Below, in pieces: positions 16,566 through 24,651 of a DNA stretch of 47,257 nucleotides (its first letter is position 1; each line of letters begins with the position of its first letter). Both the position numbers and the translations under genes were made by a program. The notes beneath the pieces were generated by a model. The model did not search any database, was not told where the DNA came from, and saw only the letters and a program-made list of their open reading frames with translations. Location of the stretch: NCBI GenBank assembly GCA_934746785.1, contig CAKVFO010000005.1:1-47257 (forward strand), given 5' to 3'. This DNA comes from an uncultured Clostridium sp. GTDB taxonomy: Bacteria > Bacillota > Clostridia > Clostridiales > Clostridiaceae.

Positions 16566-17246
16566 GTGAATAATCCTAATCTGAAATTTATTCAAGCAAA
16601 CCTAAGTCTAGTAACTGAAAATATGCGAGTAGTAGAAATAATATCACAACAAGTGGATGCTTTAGATGTACTTATTTTATGTGCAGCATCGTTGAGACCG
16701 CAAGAGAGATTTCTGAAAACACAGGAAGGTTCGGAGTTCACATTCTCTCTTTACTATTTAAGCCGATATGTTCTATGTTATCAGTTGAAGAAATTGTTAG
16801 AAAAATCACATGAACCTGTCATTGTGAATGTAGCGGCACCTGGTATGAAGGGACAACTCTATTTGGATGACCTACAAATGCAGAAGAATTACAATGGTCA
16901 GCAAGCACAGTTTCATGGAAGCAGGTTAAATGATCTTTTAGGGGTTCATTTTACAGGAACAGATAATGTTGGTAAGATTCGTTATATATTATTTAATCCT
17001 ATGGCGGTTCGTACTCCAGGTGCGGCAAAGATGTCTGATAACAACTGGATGATGAAGTTATATTATAAATTTGCAGGTAAAGATATTAGCGAAATTGTTG
17101 ATATAATTTGTTATAATATTGCAAGAACAAAAACTTCTGGATTGTCAGCTTACAAACTCAGCAAACCTGTAAACTTGAGTATGAAAACTTTTGATAAAGT
17201 AAATGCAGTGAAATTACATGACTATACTGTATCTTTATTACAGTAA
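16566..17246 (+). pseudogene. N-terminally truncated short-chain dehydrogenase/reductase
   Basis: The 226-residue frame aligns to the SDR fold from the third strand onward. NLKFIQANLS precedes LDVLILCAAS, the place of the NNAG motif. IVNVAAP is at the catalytic Ser position, and QFHGSRLNDL stands where YxxxK normally lies. The N-terminal Rossmann element with TGxxxGIG is absent, and the frame begins about 50 nt after the group II intron fragment. I infer the 5' end was lost in the same rearrangement. The GTG at 16566 has no good ribosome binding site. The Y/K replacements mean that even the parent may have been an atypical SDR. The stretch looks less AT-rich than its neighbours, consistent with acquisition. 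Confidence 0.65.
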
Positions 17247-17294
17247 AAATTCGGTTTGTAGAGAGTGAAAAAAGAAATTAGTAGAAGATGGTAG

Positions 17295-17435
17295 TGCAAA
17301 ATATACGAAATTCAGCAAATTAAAGAATATGTACAACAAGTTTTAAGTAGTGTTGAATATCTGATAATAGCAGAACATGAATCTAGTGTAACATTTTTAG
17401 TTCGTCGCATTGAAAAGTGTTCTACAAGCATGTAA
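17295..17435 (+). pseudogene. Short gene remnant after the SDR fragment
   Basis: A 46-codon open stretch without a start encodes IQQIKEYVQQVLSSVEYL and AEHESSVTFLVRRIEKC and ends in TAA. Its composition is protein-like, but nothing identifies the family. It lies between the truncated SDR and the terminator at 17457, in a region showing other decay. The call is tentative. Confidence 0.3.
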
Positions 17436-17456
17436 TCAGGTTTTCTTATTAAGTTA

Positions 17457-17491
17457 AACAACTTAGCATTTTAATACTAAGTTGTTTTTTT
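17457..17491 (+). terminator. Intrinsic terminator
   Basis: AACAACTTAG pairs with CTAAGTTGTT around a 10-nt loop, followed by TTTTT. It closes the SDR-remnant region and faces the converging GT39 gene. Confidence 0.88.
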
Positions 17492-17504
17492 GTTATATAA
17501 GAAT

Positions 17505-19460
17505 TTATTTCAATGGATTATCAAAACAATATAACAACTTATTATTTTTGTCATTTGCAAGTCCACTAGAAAACTTATTACTATATTCAGACTTATCAAT
17601 TAATGTAGCATACTTTTTTACATACTCAGTTATCTCTGAGTTACCTCTAAAGTCTTCATTTGATAATAGGAAGTATGTTATTTTTCCTTCTTCTACATAT
17701 TCTTTTAGTTTATCAACAGTTAAAGTATTATCAGTTCCTAAGAATCCACCATAGGCATAACAAGGGCGTCCTGTACTTATTATTAATTTTGCTATGTCAC
17801 TAGATCTTCTAGATACAACTAGAAAACTTCCTGCTTTATAGTTAGAAACTAAATATTGTTGAAGAGAAAAATCTTCATTTGAAACTGTGCTGCTTCCTTT
17901 TGCATTAGCATTTATATCTTTACTGTCACTAGTTCCTATATCAGGGCCTGCTGAAGGTTTTACAAGACTAGGTACATAAATTACAGGGGTAAGTGACCAG
18001 TAAAAAGGTGATGCTAAAATAGATGTTAATAAAGTTACTGATATTATTCTTAATAAGTTTTTACTTTTGTTTTTTAAGAAATAAATTAACATGGATAAAA
18101 TACAGATAGAAGTCGAAACAAAAACTATAGGTTTTAAAAGGACTGGAAGTTCTTCGTATTTAAGTAAATGATTTATTTCTAATATCATAGTTAAAATGAA
18201 ACTTATAGGAAGAATAAATTGTCTCCAAGAGCTTCTTTCTTTAAAGTCCTTAATCATTTGAGGCATTCCAATTCCACATAATATAGCTATAGCCGGAGCC
18301 ATCATGCATAGGTAATATCTATGATAGAAACCTGCAAAGCTAAATAAAATGAACATGGTAAATAGCCATATTTCCCAGAAAATAAATGTAATATCTTTCA
18401 TTGAGGCGTTTTTTATTTTCTTTGTGCATGCAATTATTGAAGCAGCAGCTATTATTATAAGCCATGAGATTTGGCCATATATATTTTGTATCCATAGTCT
18501 AAAGGGTGATGGGTCTCCAATATAATCATCAACAGGAGAACTATGTGATTGATTACTAGAAGATTCATTTTGAGGTTTTTGGGAATCTTTCATATCTTCT
18601 TTTTCATCATTTTTGTCAGGGTTTGAATGGTCAGCACTTTTATTGTTACGTCCTAATATGCGTTCTGTACCATTATGTCCTATGATCAATTCAAATACTG
18701 AATTATTTGATGAGCTATCTACATATGGACGTTCAGAGGCAGGATATAGTTCTACAACTACTGCCCATGACAAAGATACAGCAAGCATTACTAAAGTTGT
18801 TGTGACACCAGTAAATAGTCTCTTTGAAAACTTTTGTTTAGCAAAGATAAGATAAACTATTGCAAAAGCAGGAACAATCATATAAGCTTGAAGCATTTTT
18901 ATGTTAAAACCTAAACCTATAAAGATACCAGCTATTATTAGATAGATAGGTTTTGAACTTTCTATAGATTTAAATAGAAAATATGTAGCGATTAATAAAA
19001 CAAAAACTAGCTGCATATCTATGGTATTATTTCTTGAAACAGCAACAACAATAGGAGTAATAGCAAAGATAAATGATGATATAAGAGCAGAGATTTCGCT
19101 AAAGTATTTTTTTACCAGTATGTAAATAAGGATGCATGAAGCAGTGCTTGCAAGGGCTTGAGGTAATAATAAGGCCCAGCCTTTATACCCAAAGATTAGC
19201 ACAGAAATGGCTTGTATCCACAAACCTAAAGGAGGCTTGTCTACAGATACCATACCAGACGGATCAAAGGATACAAAAAAGAAGTTTTTGAAGCTTTTTG
19301 TCATGCTTAATACTGCAGCGGAATAATATTCATTAGCATAACCATAATTACTTATAGCATAGAAGTTTAAAAAGAAAGATAATGCAGCTATAAAAACTAT
19401 AGGCACTATGTTCTTCTTCATTTTGAGTTTTCCTAAACTTATAGTAGTTTTTGTAGTCAT
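17505..19460 (-). CDS. GT39-family membrane glycosyltransferase (ArnT/PMT-like, YkcB-like)
   Basis: This 651-aa polytopic enzyme is of the GT-C fold, using a polyprenyl-phosphate sugar donor outside the membrane. A first TM is followed by an extracytoplasmic loop with NEYYSAAVLSM and MVSVDKPPLGLW, the conserved PMT-domain motif block. Many TM helices follow (about 11-13 in all). A hydrophilic loop at about 265-320, rich in Ser/Asn/Asp/Lys, separates the middle helices. The C-terminal about 130 residues form a soluble outside domain. The ATG at 19460 has GAAAGGA 10 nt upstream; a TTG at 19469 sits too close to that site. It is a single gene. The acceptor (protein, lipid or wall polymer) is unknown. 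Confidence 0.85.
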   Translation of the reverse strand: MTTKTTISLGKLKMKKNIVPIVFIAALSFFLNFYAISNYGYANEYYSAAVLSMTKSFKNFFFVSFDPSGMVSVDKPPLGLWIQAISVLIFGYKGWALLLPQALASTASCILIYILVKKYFSEISALISSFIFAITPIVVAVSRNNTIDMQLVFVLLIATYFLFKSIESSKPIYLIIAGIFIGLGFNIKMLQAYMIVPAFAIVYLIFAKQKFSKRLFTGVTTTLVMLAVSLSWAVVVELYPASERPYVDSSSNNSVFELIIGHNGTERILGRNNKSADHSNPDKNDEKEDMKDSQKPQNESSSNQSHSSPVDDYIGDPSPFRLWIQNIYGQISWLIIIAAASIIACTKKIKNASMKDITFIFWEIWLFTMFILFSFAGFYHRYYLCMMAPAIAILCGIGMPQMIKDFKERSSWRQFILPISFILTMILEINHLLKYEELPVLLKPIVFVSTSICILSMLIYFLKNKSKNLLRIISVTLLTSILASPFYWSLTPVIYVPSLVKPSAGPDIGTSDSKDINANAKGSSTVSNEDFSLQQYLVSNYKAGSFLVVSRRSSDIAKLIISTGRPCYAYGGFLGTDNTLTVDKLKEYVEEGKITYFLLSNEDFRGNSEITEYVKKYATLIDKSEYSNKFSSGLANDKNNKLLYCFDNPLK

Positions 19461-19627
19461 AATAAACAAATCCTTTCGTAATATTAAGTAATATATGTAT
19501 ATATTATCCTATATAATTGTGACAGTTTAGTGAAAGAATGAAAAGTTGAATAATATGAATATAAAAAGTAACAATAATATGGTATAATATTAATTAAAAA
19601 TTTGGAAATTTAGGGAGTGAGTATATT

Positions 19628-20881
19628 TTGGATTCTAGTTACACGGGAGAAATAATCTTATTAATTATATTATTAGTATTATCAGGTTTTTTCTCAATGT
19701 CGGAGACAGCTTTAATGTCTTTGAGTAAGGTTAGAATTAGGCACATGACGGAGGAAGACATTAAAAACGCAAAACTTGTAGAGAAGCTTTTAGAGGATCC
19801 TAGTAAGCTTTTAGGGGCAATTTTAATAGGAAATAATATTGTTAATATAGGAGCATCAGCATTGGCAACTACTGTAACCACAAGATTATTTGGGGGGAGT
19901 GAGGCCAGTGTTGCAATAGCTACAGTAGTGATGACTATTTTAGTGCTTATTTTTGGTGAAATAACTCCAAAATCTGTAGCAAAACAAAAATCAGAGAAAG
20001 TTTCATTATTAGTTAGTAAACCAATAAAATTATGTGTATTTCTTTTTAAACCTTTTGTGGCTGTATTTACAGGAATATCATCTATATTTATAAGAATTTT
20101 AGGAGCCAATCCTAAGGAGGCAGAACCATTTATTACACAAGAAGAGTTAAAGACAATGGTTGGTGTTAGTGAAGAAGAAGGTGTATTAGAAGACGTAGAA
20201 AAAGAAATGATATTTAACGTTTTTGATTTTGCTGATATGCAGGTTAAAGATGTAATGGTTCAAAGAGTTGATATTAGTGCATTACCTGTAGATACTACAT
20301 ATGGTGAAGTCCTAGATTTAATAAAAGAAGATCAGTTTTCAAGAATTCCTGTTTATAATGAAACTATTGATGATGTTATTGGTATTTTAAATGTTAAAGA
20401 TTTAATTATAGCTGATAATGCAGAAGATAACTTTGATATCAAAAAATATGTGAGAGAACCTTTTTACACTTTTGAGTTTAAGAAGATTACTGAAGTATTT
20501 AATGAAATGAAAAAAACAAGAAATCCAATGGCTGTAGTACTTGATGAATATGGTGGAACTGTAGGTATAATAACTATGGAAGATATCATTGAGGAAGTTT
20601 TCGGGGAAATTGAAGATGAGTATGATGAAGAGAATAACATGATTGAAGTTGTTAAAGAAAATGAATATATTGTTGATGGTAGTGCAAAACTTCATGATAT
20701 AAGCGAATTTATAGGAGTTAGTATGGAGTCTGAAGAATTAGATTCTGTTGGAGGATTAATTATAGAGGAGCTTGGAAGAATTCCTGAGAAGAATGAAGAA
20801 GTCCTAATTAACAATATTAGATTTGTTGTTGAGGAATTAGAAAAGAATCGTATAAAGAAAGTAAGGATATATTTAAAATAA
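19628..20881 (+). CDS. CNNM/HlyC-CorC family membrane protein with CBS domains
   Basis: This is a 417-aa protein with the standard order. DUF21/CNNM transmembrane domain (about 1-190) begins with SGFFSMSETALMSLSKVRIRHM and contains the NNIVNIGASALAT and FGEITPKSVAKQ motifs. Two CBS domains (about 205-330; VKDVMVQRVDI, FSRIPVYNETIDDVIGILNVKDL) follow, then a CorC_HlyC domain (about 340-417). Family members have been linked to Mg2+/Co2+ transport or efflux; the hemolysin name is historical. The start is TTG at 19628 after AGGGAGTGAG. A terminator hairpin overlaps the end. Confidence 0.92.
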   Translation: MDSSYTGEIILLIILLVLSGFFSMSETALMSLSKVRIRHMTEEDIKNAKLVEKLLEDPSKLLGAILIGNNIVNIGASALATTVTTRLFGGSEASVAIATVVMTILVLIFGEITPKSVAKQKSEKVSLLVSKPIKLCVFLFKPFVAVFTGISSIFIRILGANPKEAEPFITQEELKTMVGVSEEEGVLEDVEKEMIFNVFDFADMQVKDVMVQRVDISALPVDTTYGEVLDLIKEDQFSRIPVYNETIDDVIGILNVKDLIIADNAEDNFDIKKYVREPFYTFEFKKITEVFNEMKKTRNPMAVVLDEYGGTVGIITMEDIIEEVFGEIEDEYDEENNMIEVVKENEYIVDGSAKLHDISEFIGVSMESEELDSVGGLIIEELGRIPEKNEEVLINNIRFVVEELEKNRIKKVRIYLK

Positions 20882-20908
20882 AGATAGCTTTTTAGCTATC
20901 TTTATTTT
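20880..20908 (+). terminator. Intrinsic terminator of the CNNM gene
   Basis: AAAGATAGCT, TTTT loop, AGCTATCTTT, then ATTTT. The tadA ribosome binding site follows immediately, so some read-through into tadA-lgt is possible. Confidence 0.85.
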
Positions 20909-20921
20909 AAAGGTGAAAAAG

Positions 20922-21383
20922 ATGAATTATATGGATTATGCAATAGAAGAAGGAATTACAGGTCTTGAGCTTGGAGAGATTCCTGTTGGAGCAGTTATTG
21001 TAAAGGATGGTATAATAATTGGCAGAGGACGTAATATGAAAGAATCTTATAAGGACCCAACAGCACATGCAGAGATTATAGCTATAAAAGAGGCATGTAA
21101 TAATATTGGTAATTGGAGACTTAATGGATGTGAAATGTATGTTACATTAGAACCTTGCCCTATGTGTACTGGAGCAATACTTCAAAGTAGAATCTCAAAA
21201 CTTTATATTGGAACATTTAATAAAGATATGGGGGCTTGTGGATCTATAATCAATTTAGTTGATAATAGAAGTTTAAATAGTTTTGTAAATACTATATGGA
21301 CATATGATGAAAGGTGCAGCAAGTTAATTACAGAATTTTTTAATAAAAGACGAAAAGATAGGAGGGATTATGGAAATGAATAA
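20922..21383 (+). CDS. tadA: tRNA-specific adenosine-34 deaminase
   Basis: TadA converts A34 to inosine in tRNA-Arg(ACG), allowing CGN decoding. The 153-aa cytidine-deaminase-fold protein has the zinc site HAE (H49, proton-shuttle E51) and PCPMC (C79, C82). The ATG at 20922 sits 7 nt after AAAGGTG; a GTG at 20913 overlaps that site and is rejected. It overlaps lgt by 14 nt, so the two are coupled. Confidence 0.93.
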   Translation: MNYMDYAIEEGITGLELGEIPVGAVIVKDGIIIGRGRNMKESYKDPTAHAEIIAIKEACNNIGNWRLNGCEMYVTLEPCPMCTGAILQSRISKLYIGTFNKDMGACGSIINLVDNRSLNSFVNTIWTYDERCSKLITEFFNKRRKDRRDYGNE

Positions 21384-22155
21384 TCCAATAGCATTTGAAT
21401 TATTTGGCTTAGAAATTAGATGGTATGGAATATTAATAGCTCTAGGAGTAATTTTAGCGTTAGCATTAGCCTATTATAATTGTAAGAGGGTAGAGGATGT
21501 GGATTTTGATACTCTTACAGATGGCTTCTTATGGGCATTTCCTTTTTCAATAATAGGTGCAAGAGCTTATTATGTTATATTTGAATTTCAGGACTATAAA
21601 GATAACTTGAAGGATATGTTTAATATACGTTTAGGAGGACTAGCTATTCATGGAGGGATAATAGCAGCATTAATTGTTGTTATTATTTTTGCTAAGATGA
21701 AGAAGATAAGTTTAGGAAAATATCTTGATGTAGCAGCACCTTCTATTGTTTTAGCACAGGCTATAGGAAGATGGGGAAATTTTATGAATAGTGAAGCTCA
21801 TGGTGGACCTGTTACAGAAGAATTTATAAGTCATTTCCCAAAGTTCATACAGAATGGTATGTATATTAGAGGTACATATTATCATCCAACATTTTTATAT
21901 GAATCAATATGGAACTTGATAGTATTTGCAATTTTAATGGTTATTTTATATAAAAAGACAAGTAAACAAGATGGATTTGTAATATGCAGTTATATAGCAT
22001 TATATTCATTAGGAAGAGTTTTTATAGAAGGATTAAGAACAGATAGCCTAATGTTCCATGGTTATAGAGTTGCTCAGTTAGTTAGCATAGCAGGTATTAT
22101 ATTTGGTATAGTTATTATTTTAATTTTAAAAATTAGAAGAGAGAATACTAAATAA
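21370..22155 (+). CDS. lgt: Prolipoprotein diacylglyceryl transferase
   Basis: Lgt attaches diacylglycerol from phosphatidylglycerol to the lipobox cysteine of prolipoproteins such as OppA in this window. The 261-aa seven-TM protein shows the family landmarks. These are LEIRWYG near the start, the HGG turn (LAIHGGI), the Lgt signature AQAIGRWGNFMNSEAHGGP (about 135-153), the HPTFLYES segment and LGRVFIEGLRTDSL. AGGAGG lies 4 nt before the ATG at 21370 and 10 nt before a second in-frame ATG at 21376; either could be used. It overlaps tadA. Confidence 0.95.
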   Translation: MEMNNPIAFELFGLEIRWYGILIALGVILALALAYYNCKRVEDVDFDTLTDGFLWAFPFSIIGARAYYVIFEFQDYKDNLKDMFNIRLGGLAIHGGIIAALIVVIIFAKMKKISLGKYLDVAAPSIVLAQAIGRWGNFMNSEAHGGPVTEEFISHFPKFIQNGMYIRGTYYHPTFLYESIWNLIVFAILMVILYKKTSKQDGFVICSYIALYSLGRVFIEGLRTDSLMFHGYRVAQLVSIAGIIFGIVIILILKIRRENTK

Positions 22156-22173
22156 GGGTTTCTAGATAAAATA

Positions 22174-22272
22174 GAAAGAGGATGTATTAAAAATAGTGTA
22201 TTTCACTAAAAATATCTTCTAGTACTCAAAGAACATATTGTGAGGTAAATATTTCTAATACATTCCCTTTTT
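22174..22272 (+). terminator. Long-armed terminator-like structure after lgt
   Basis: The arms 22175-22189 and 22256-22270 pair over about 13 of 15 positions around a loop of about 66 nt that can itself fold partly. TTTTT follows the right arm. It is probably the lgt terminator, though the long enclosed segment is unusual. The rest of 22273-22412 shows nothing I can name. Confidence 0.5.
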
Positions 22273-22412
22273 GTATAATAAATCATAAAATTTTTTGAAT
22301 AAGAACTTTTATAGTAGTACAATCTAACATAGAAGAGGAACTTTATAATTACTAAAAATAAATTTTAATTTATTAATAAATGCAATTTATAAAAAGTATA
22401 AAAATGTTTCTA

Positions 22413-22441
22413 TTGAATAACAAAAGTATTTGTGCTAGAAT
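22413..22441 (+). promoter_or_regulatory. Promoter of the tRNA-Ser / SRP RNA unit
   Basis: TTGAAT (22413-22418), 17 bp, then TAGAAT (22436-22441), about 74 nt before the tRNA. Confidence 0.7.
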
Positions 22442-22514
22442 GATAAGGTATCAAAATTATATATATCGTTAGAAATGATGAAAATATCATTATTACTAGA
22501 GATTATTTCGGTAT

Positions 22515-22604
22515 GGAGAGATGTCTGAGTGGTTGAAGGAGCACGCCTGGAACGCGTGTATAGGGGAATCTCTATCGTGGGTTCAAATCCCACTTTCTCC
22601 GCCA
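22515..22604 (+). tRNA. tRNA-Ser (anticodon GGA)
   Basis: A class II tRNA of 90 nt: acceptor GGAGAGA/TTTCTCC, anticodon stem CACGC/GCGTG with loop CTGGAAC (anticodon GGA), a long variable arm TAGGGGAATCTCTA, T arm with GGTTCAAATCC, and encoded CCA. It decodes UCC/UCU and lies 2 nt before the SRP RNA. Confidence 0.95.
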
Positions 22605-22606
22605 AT

Positions 22607-22875
22607 GCCGTGCTAGATGGGGAGTTAGCGGTGCCTTGTAACCTGCAATCCGCTATAGCAGGATTTAATTCTCTAGGGAGGGTATAGCAAGTATGGTCTG
22701 CCCTATGCAAGTGGTGTTGATAGTCGGGTCCCACGCAACGGAACCCATGAACCTCGTCAGGTCTGGAAGGAAGCAGCGATAAGTGGTCACTTTCGTGTGC
22801 CGTGGATTAATCTGGCTTGAGCTAACTACATAGGTAACGCATATGAGCTATATTCGAACTAGAGTGCACGGTTTT
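22607..22875 (+). ncRNA. ffs: Signal recognition particle RNA, large Gram-positive type
   Basis: This is the RNA scaffold of SRP, about 269 nt with an Alu domain. The ends CCGTGC and GCACGG pair. The 5' Alu part has the GGGGAGTTAGCGGTGCCTTG block. The Ffh-binding helix 8 sequence GTCAGGTCTGGAAGGAAGCA is intact at about 22758-22777. It is probably co-transcribed with tRNA-Ser upstream. The large form is usual in Bacillus and Clostridium. Confidence 0.95.
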
Positions 22876-22886
22876 ATTTTGATATA

Positions 22887-22918
22887 AAGACCTTTCTTTA
22901 AGAAGGAAGGCTTTTTTT
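22887..22918 (+). terminator. Terminator of SRP RNA
   Basis: An imperfect CCTTTCTT / AAGAAGGAAGG stem followed by CTTTTTTT. Confidence 0.85.
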
Positions 22919-23043
22919 AACGTAAGGGAAAGAAATACGTTGAGATTGATTAAAGTATAGAAGTGTGGTTTAAGTCACGTTTTATTTTAGAAATTTAATT
23001 TCGGTTACTCTTCAATAGGATTAACAATATAGGACAATAGGAT

Positions 23044-23098
23044 AAGAAAGGAGCTGTACTCTATTTATTTAGTGTTACAGCTCTTTTCTTGTGTTTTT
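23044..23098 (+). terminator. Orphan terminator-like hairpin between ffs and dfrA
   Basis: A 15-bp stem (23044-23058 with 23076-23090, one G-U) with a 17-nt loop, then GTGTTTTT. It has a plus-strand U-tract, yet no gene lies between the SRP RNA terminator (22918) and here. The 22919-23182 stretch otherwise shows only short AGAGTAAAAGA-type direct repeats at about 23132-23165. Confidence 0.7.
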
Positions 23099-23182
23099 AA
23101 GCGACTGGCTATGATTTTAGAGAGTAACAGAGTAAAAGAACTTTAGAGTAAAAGAGTAAATACTCTTGAATGCAACTAGAAA

Positions 23183-23208
23183 AGCATAGGATACAAAAAT
23201 CCTATGCT
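23183..23208 (-). terminator. Terminator of thyA-dfrA
   Basis: Read on the minus strand, GCATAGGAT and ATCCTATGC pair around a short loop, followed by TTTTC, just after the dfrA stop. Confidence 0.8.
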
Positions 23209-23212
23209 CTAA

Positions 23213-23704
23213 TTATTTTCTGCATAAATTAATAAATTGATACGACAAATTATTTTTAGAATCAATATATTCCTCAGAAGATTCTGTTATAGTCCATTCA
23301 TTATAATTTATTTCAGGGAAATAAGTGTCTCCCTCAAAATCTTCTTTTATTTTTGTTAAATATAATTTATTACAATAAGGTAAAAATAGATTATAAATTT
23401 CTCCTCCACCTATTATAAAAATTTCGCTCCCTGAGTTTTCATAAGTTTTCATAACTGTTTCAATATCATTTATAACAGTAACTTGATCTGAATCAACTTT
23501 GTAGTTTTTATCTCTTGTTAATACTACATGATGACGATTTGGTAATGGTTTTGGAAAAGATTCAAAAGTTTTTCTGCCCATAACAATAGTATGTCCTGTA
23601 GTTATGCTTTTAAATCTTTTTAAATCTTCAGATATATGCCATAATAATTTATTATCTCCTCCGATAATATTTTTGTTAGCAATTGCAACTATTATAGAAA
23701 ACAT
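23213..23704 (-). CDS. dfrA: Dihydrofolate reductase
   Basis: It reduces dihydrofolate to tetrahydrofolate with NADPH, regenerating the folate oxidised by thymidylate synthase. The 163-aa protein has the family's features. These are SIIVAIANKNIIGGDNKLLWH at the N-terminus, the substrate Asp in ISEDLKRFK, the NADPH-binding VMGRKTFESFP and LTRD, and the IIGGGEIY motif. It overlaps the thyA stop by one base, so they are translationally coupled. The name folA is equivalent. Confidence 0.95.
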   Translation of the reverse strand: MFSIIVAIANKNIIGGDNKLLWHISEDLKRFKSITTGHTIVMGRKTFESFPKPLPNRHHVVLTRDKNYKVDSDQVTVINDIETVMKTYENSGSEIFIIGGGEIYNLFLPYCNKLYLTKIKEDFEGDTYFPEINYNEWTITESSEEYIDSKNNLSYQFINLCRK

Positions 23705-24495
23705 TAAACTGTAACCTCCATTTTAATAGCTTCATGATGTTTATAGTCTTCTAATTTAAAGTCATCTGGAGTAAATGCATAAAAGTCTTTTACATCAGGA
23801 TTCATCCAGAACTTTGGTGCATCATAAGCTTCATTTTCTCTAGTAAGCTGTAATTTTAAACCTTCAACTTGATTTTCATAAACATGTGCGTTATTTATAA
23901 CGTGTGTTAGCAGACCTGGTTTTAGTCCTGCTACTTGAGCTAACATATGTGTTAAAACAGCAAATTGGCAAGTGTTGAATGGTACTCCTAGGCCCATATC
24001 TCCAGAACGCTGAACAAGCATACAGTTAAGTCTCCCATCGGTAACATCCCACATAGTTAAGAAGCAGCAAGGTGCTAAATTCATATCAGGAAGATCAGCC
24101 CAGTTCCATAAATTTAACATCATTCTACGGTCTTGAGGATTATTTTTTAAAGCTTCAATAAGGTTATCTATTTGATTGAATTTTTTAATTTGATATCCAT
24201 AAGCTTTACCAATAGTACCATCTTCGCCTTCCCATTCATTCCATACTTTAACGTTCATTTTTCTTAATTCTTCAACTACATTAGATTGCTTTTGGTATAT
24301 CCAAAGCATTTCTTTTATTGAAGTTTTAAAAGCAACAAACTTTGTTGTTAATATAGGAAATTCTTTTGAAAGGTCAAATTGCATTATTTGGTGAGGTATT
24401 TTATAAGTTGCTACAGCTGTTCTATTTTTATCGTAATAACCATTCTCTAATATATTTCTAACTATTGAAAGGTATTGTTTATCATATGTACTCAT
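23704..24495 (-). CDS. thyA: Thymidylate synthase
   Basis: ThyA methylates dUMP to dTMP using methylenetetrahydrofolate. The 263-aa protein has the catalytic cysteine C143 in LAPCCF; many relatives have His rather than Cys next to it. It also has NPQDRRMMLNLWNW, QRSGDMGLGVPFN and HVYENQVEGL. GAAGGAG precedes the ATG. It is first gene of the minus-strand pair with dfrA and diverges from dnaX. Confidence 0.95.
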   Translation of the reverse strand: MSTYDKQYLSIVRNILENGYYDKNRTAVATYKIPHQIMQFDLSKEFPILTTKFVAFKTSIKEMLWIYQKQSNVVEELRKMNVKVWNEWEGEDGTIGKAYGYQIKKFNQIDNLIEALKNNPQDRRMMLNLWNWADLPDMNLAPCCFLTMWDVTDGRLNCMLVQRSGDMGLGVPFNTCQFAVLTHMLAQVAGLKPGLLTHVINNAHVYENQVEGLKLQLTRENEAYDAPKFWMNPDVKDFYAFTPDDFKLEDYKHHEAIKMEVTV

Positions 24496-24651
24496 TTTTT
24501 CTCCTTCAAATTTTTATTTTTTCATTTAAAATGAAATTAACATAATTATATTATAATATATTATTGCGTTATTAAACAAATATGCTAAAAAGCTTTAATT
24601 AGTGTATAATAGTAAGTAATAGTAGTTATTGATGATAGAGAGGTGGACACC

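Noticed and set aside
19639..20109. 156-codon minus-strand frame inside the CNNM gene
   Set aside because: The plus-strand gene shows clear DUF21 motifs over the same bases; the antisense translation has no family features or ribosome binding site.
22435..22734. Minus-strand frame over tRNA-Ser and SRP RNA
   Set aside because: The bases are accounted for by two structured RNA genes. Such frames are often mis-annotated proteins.
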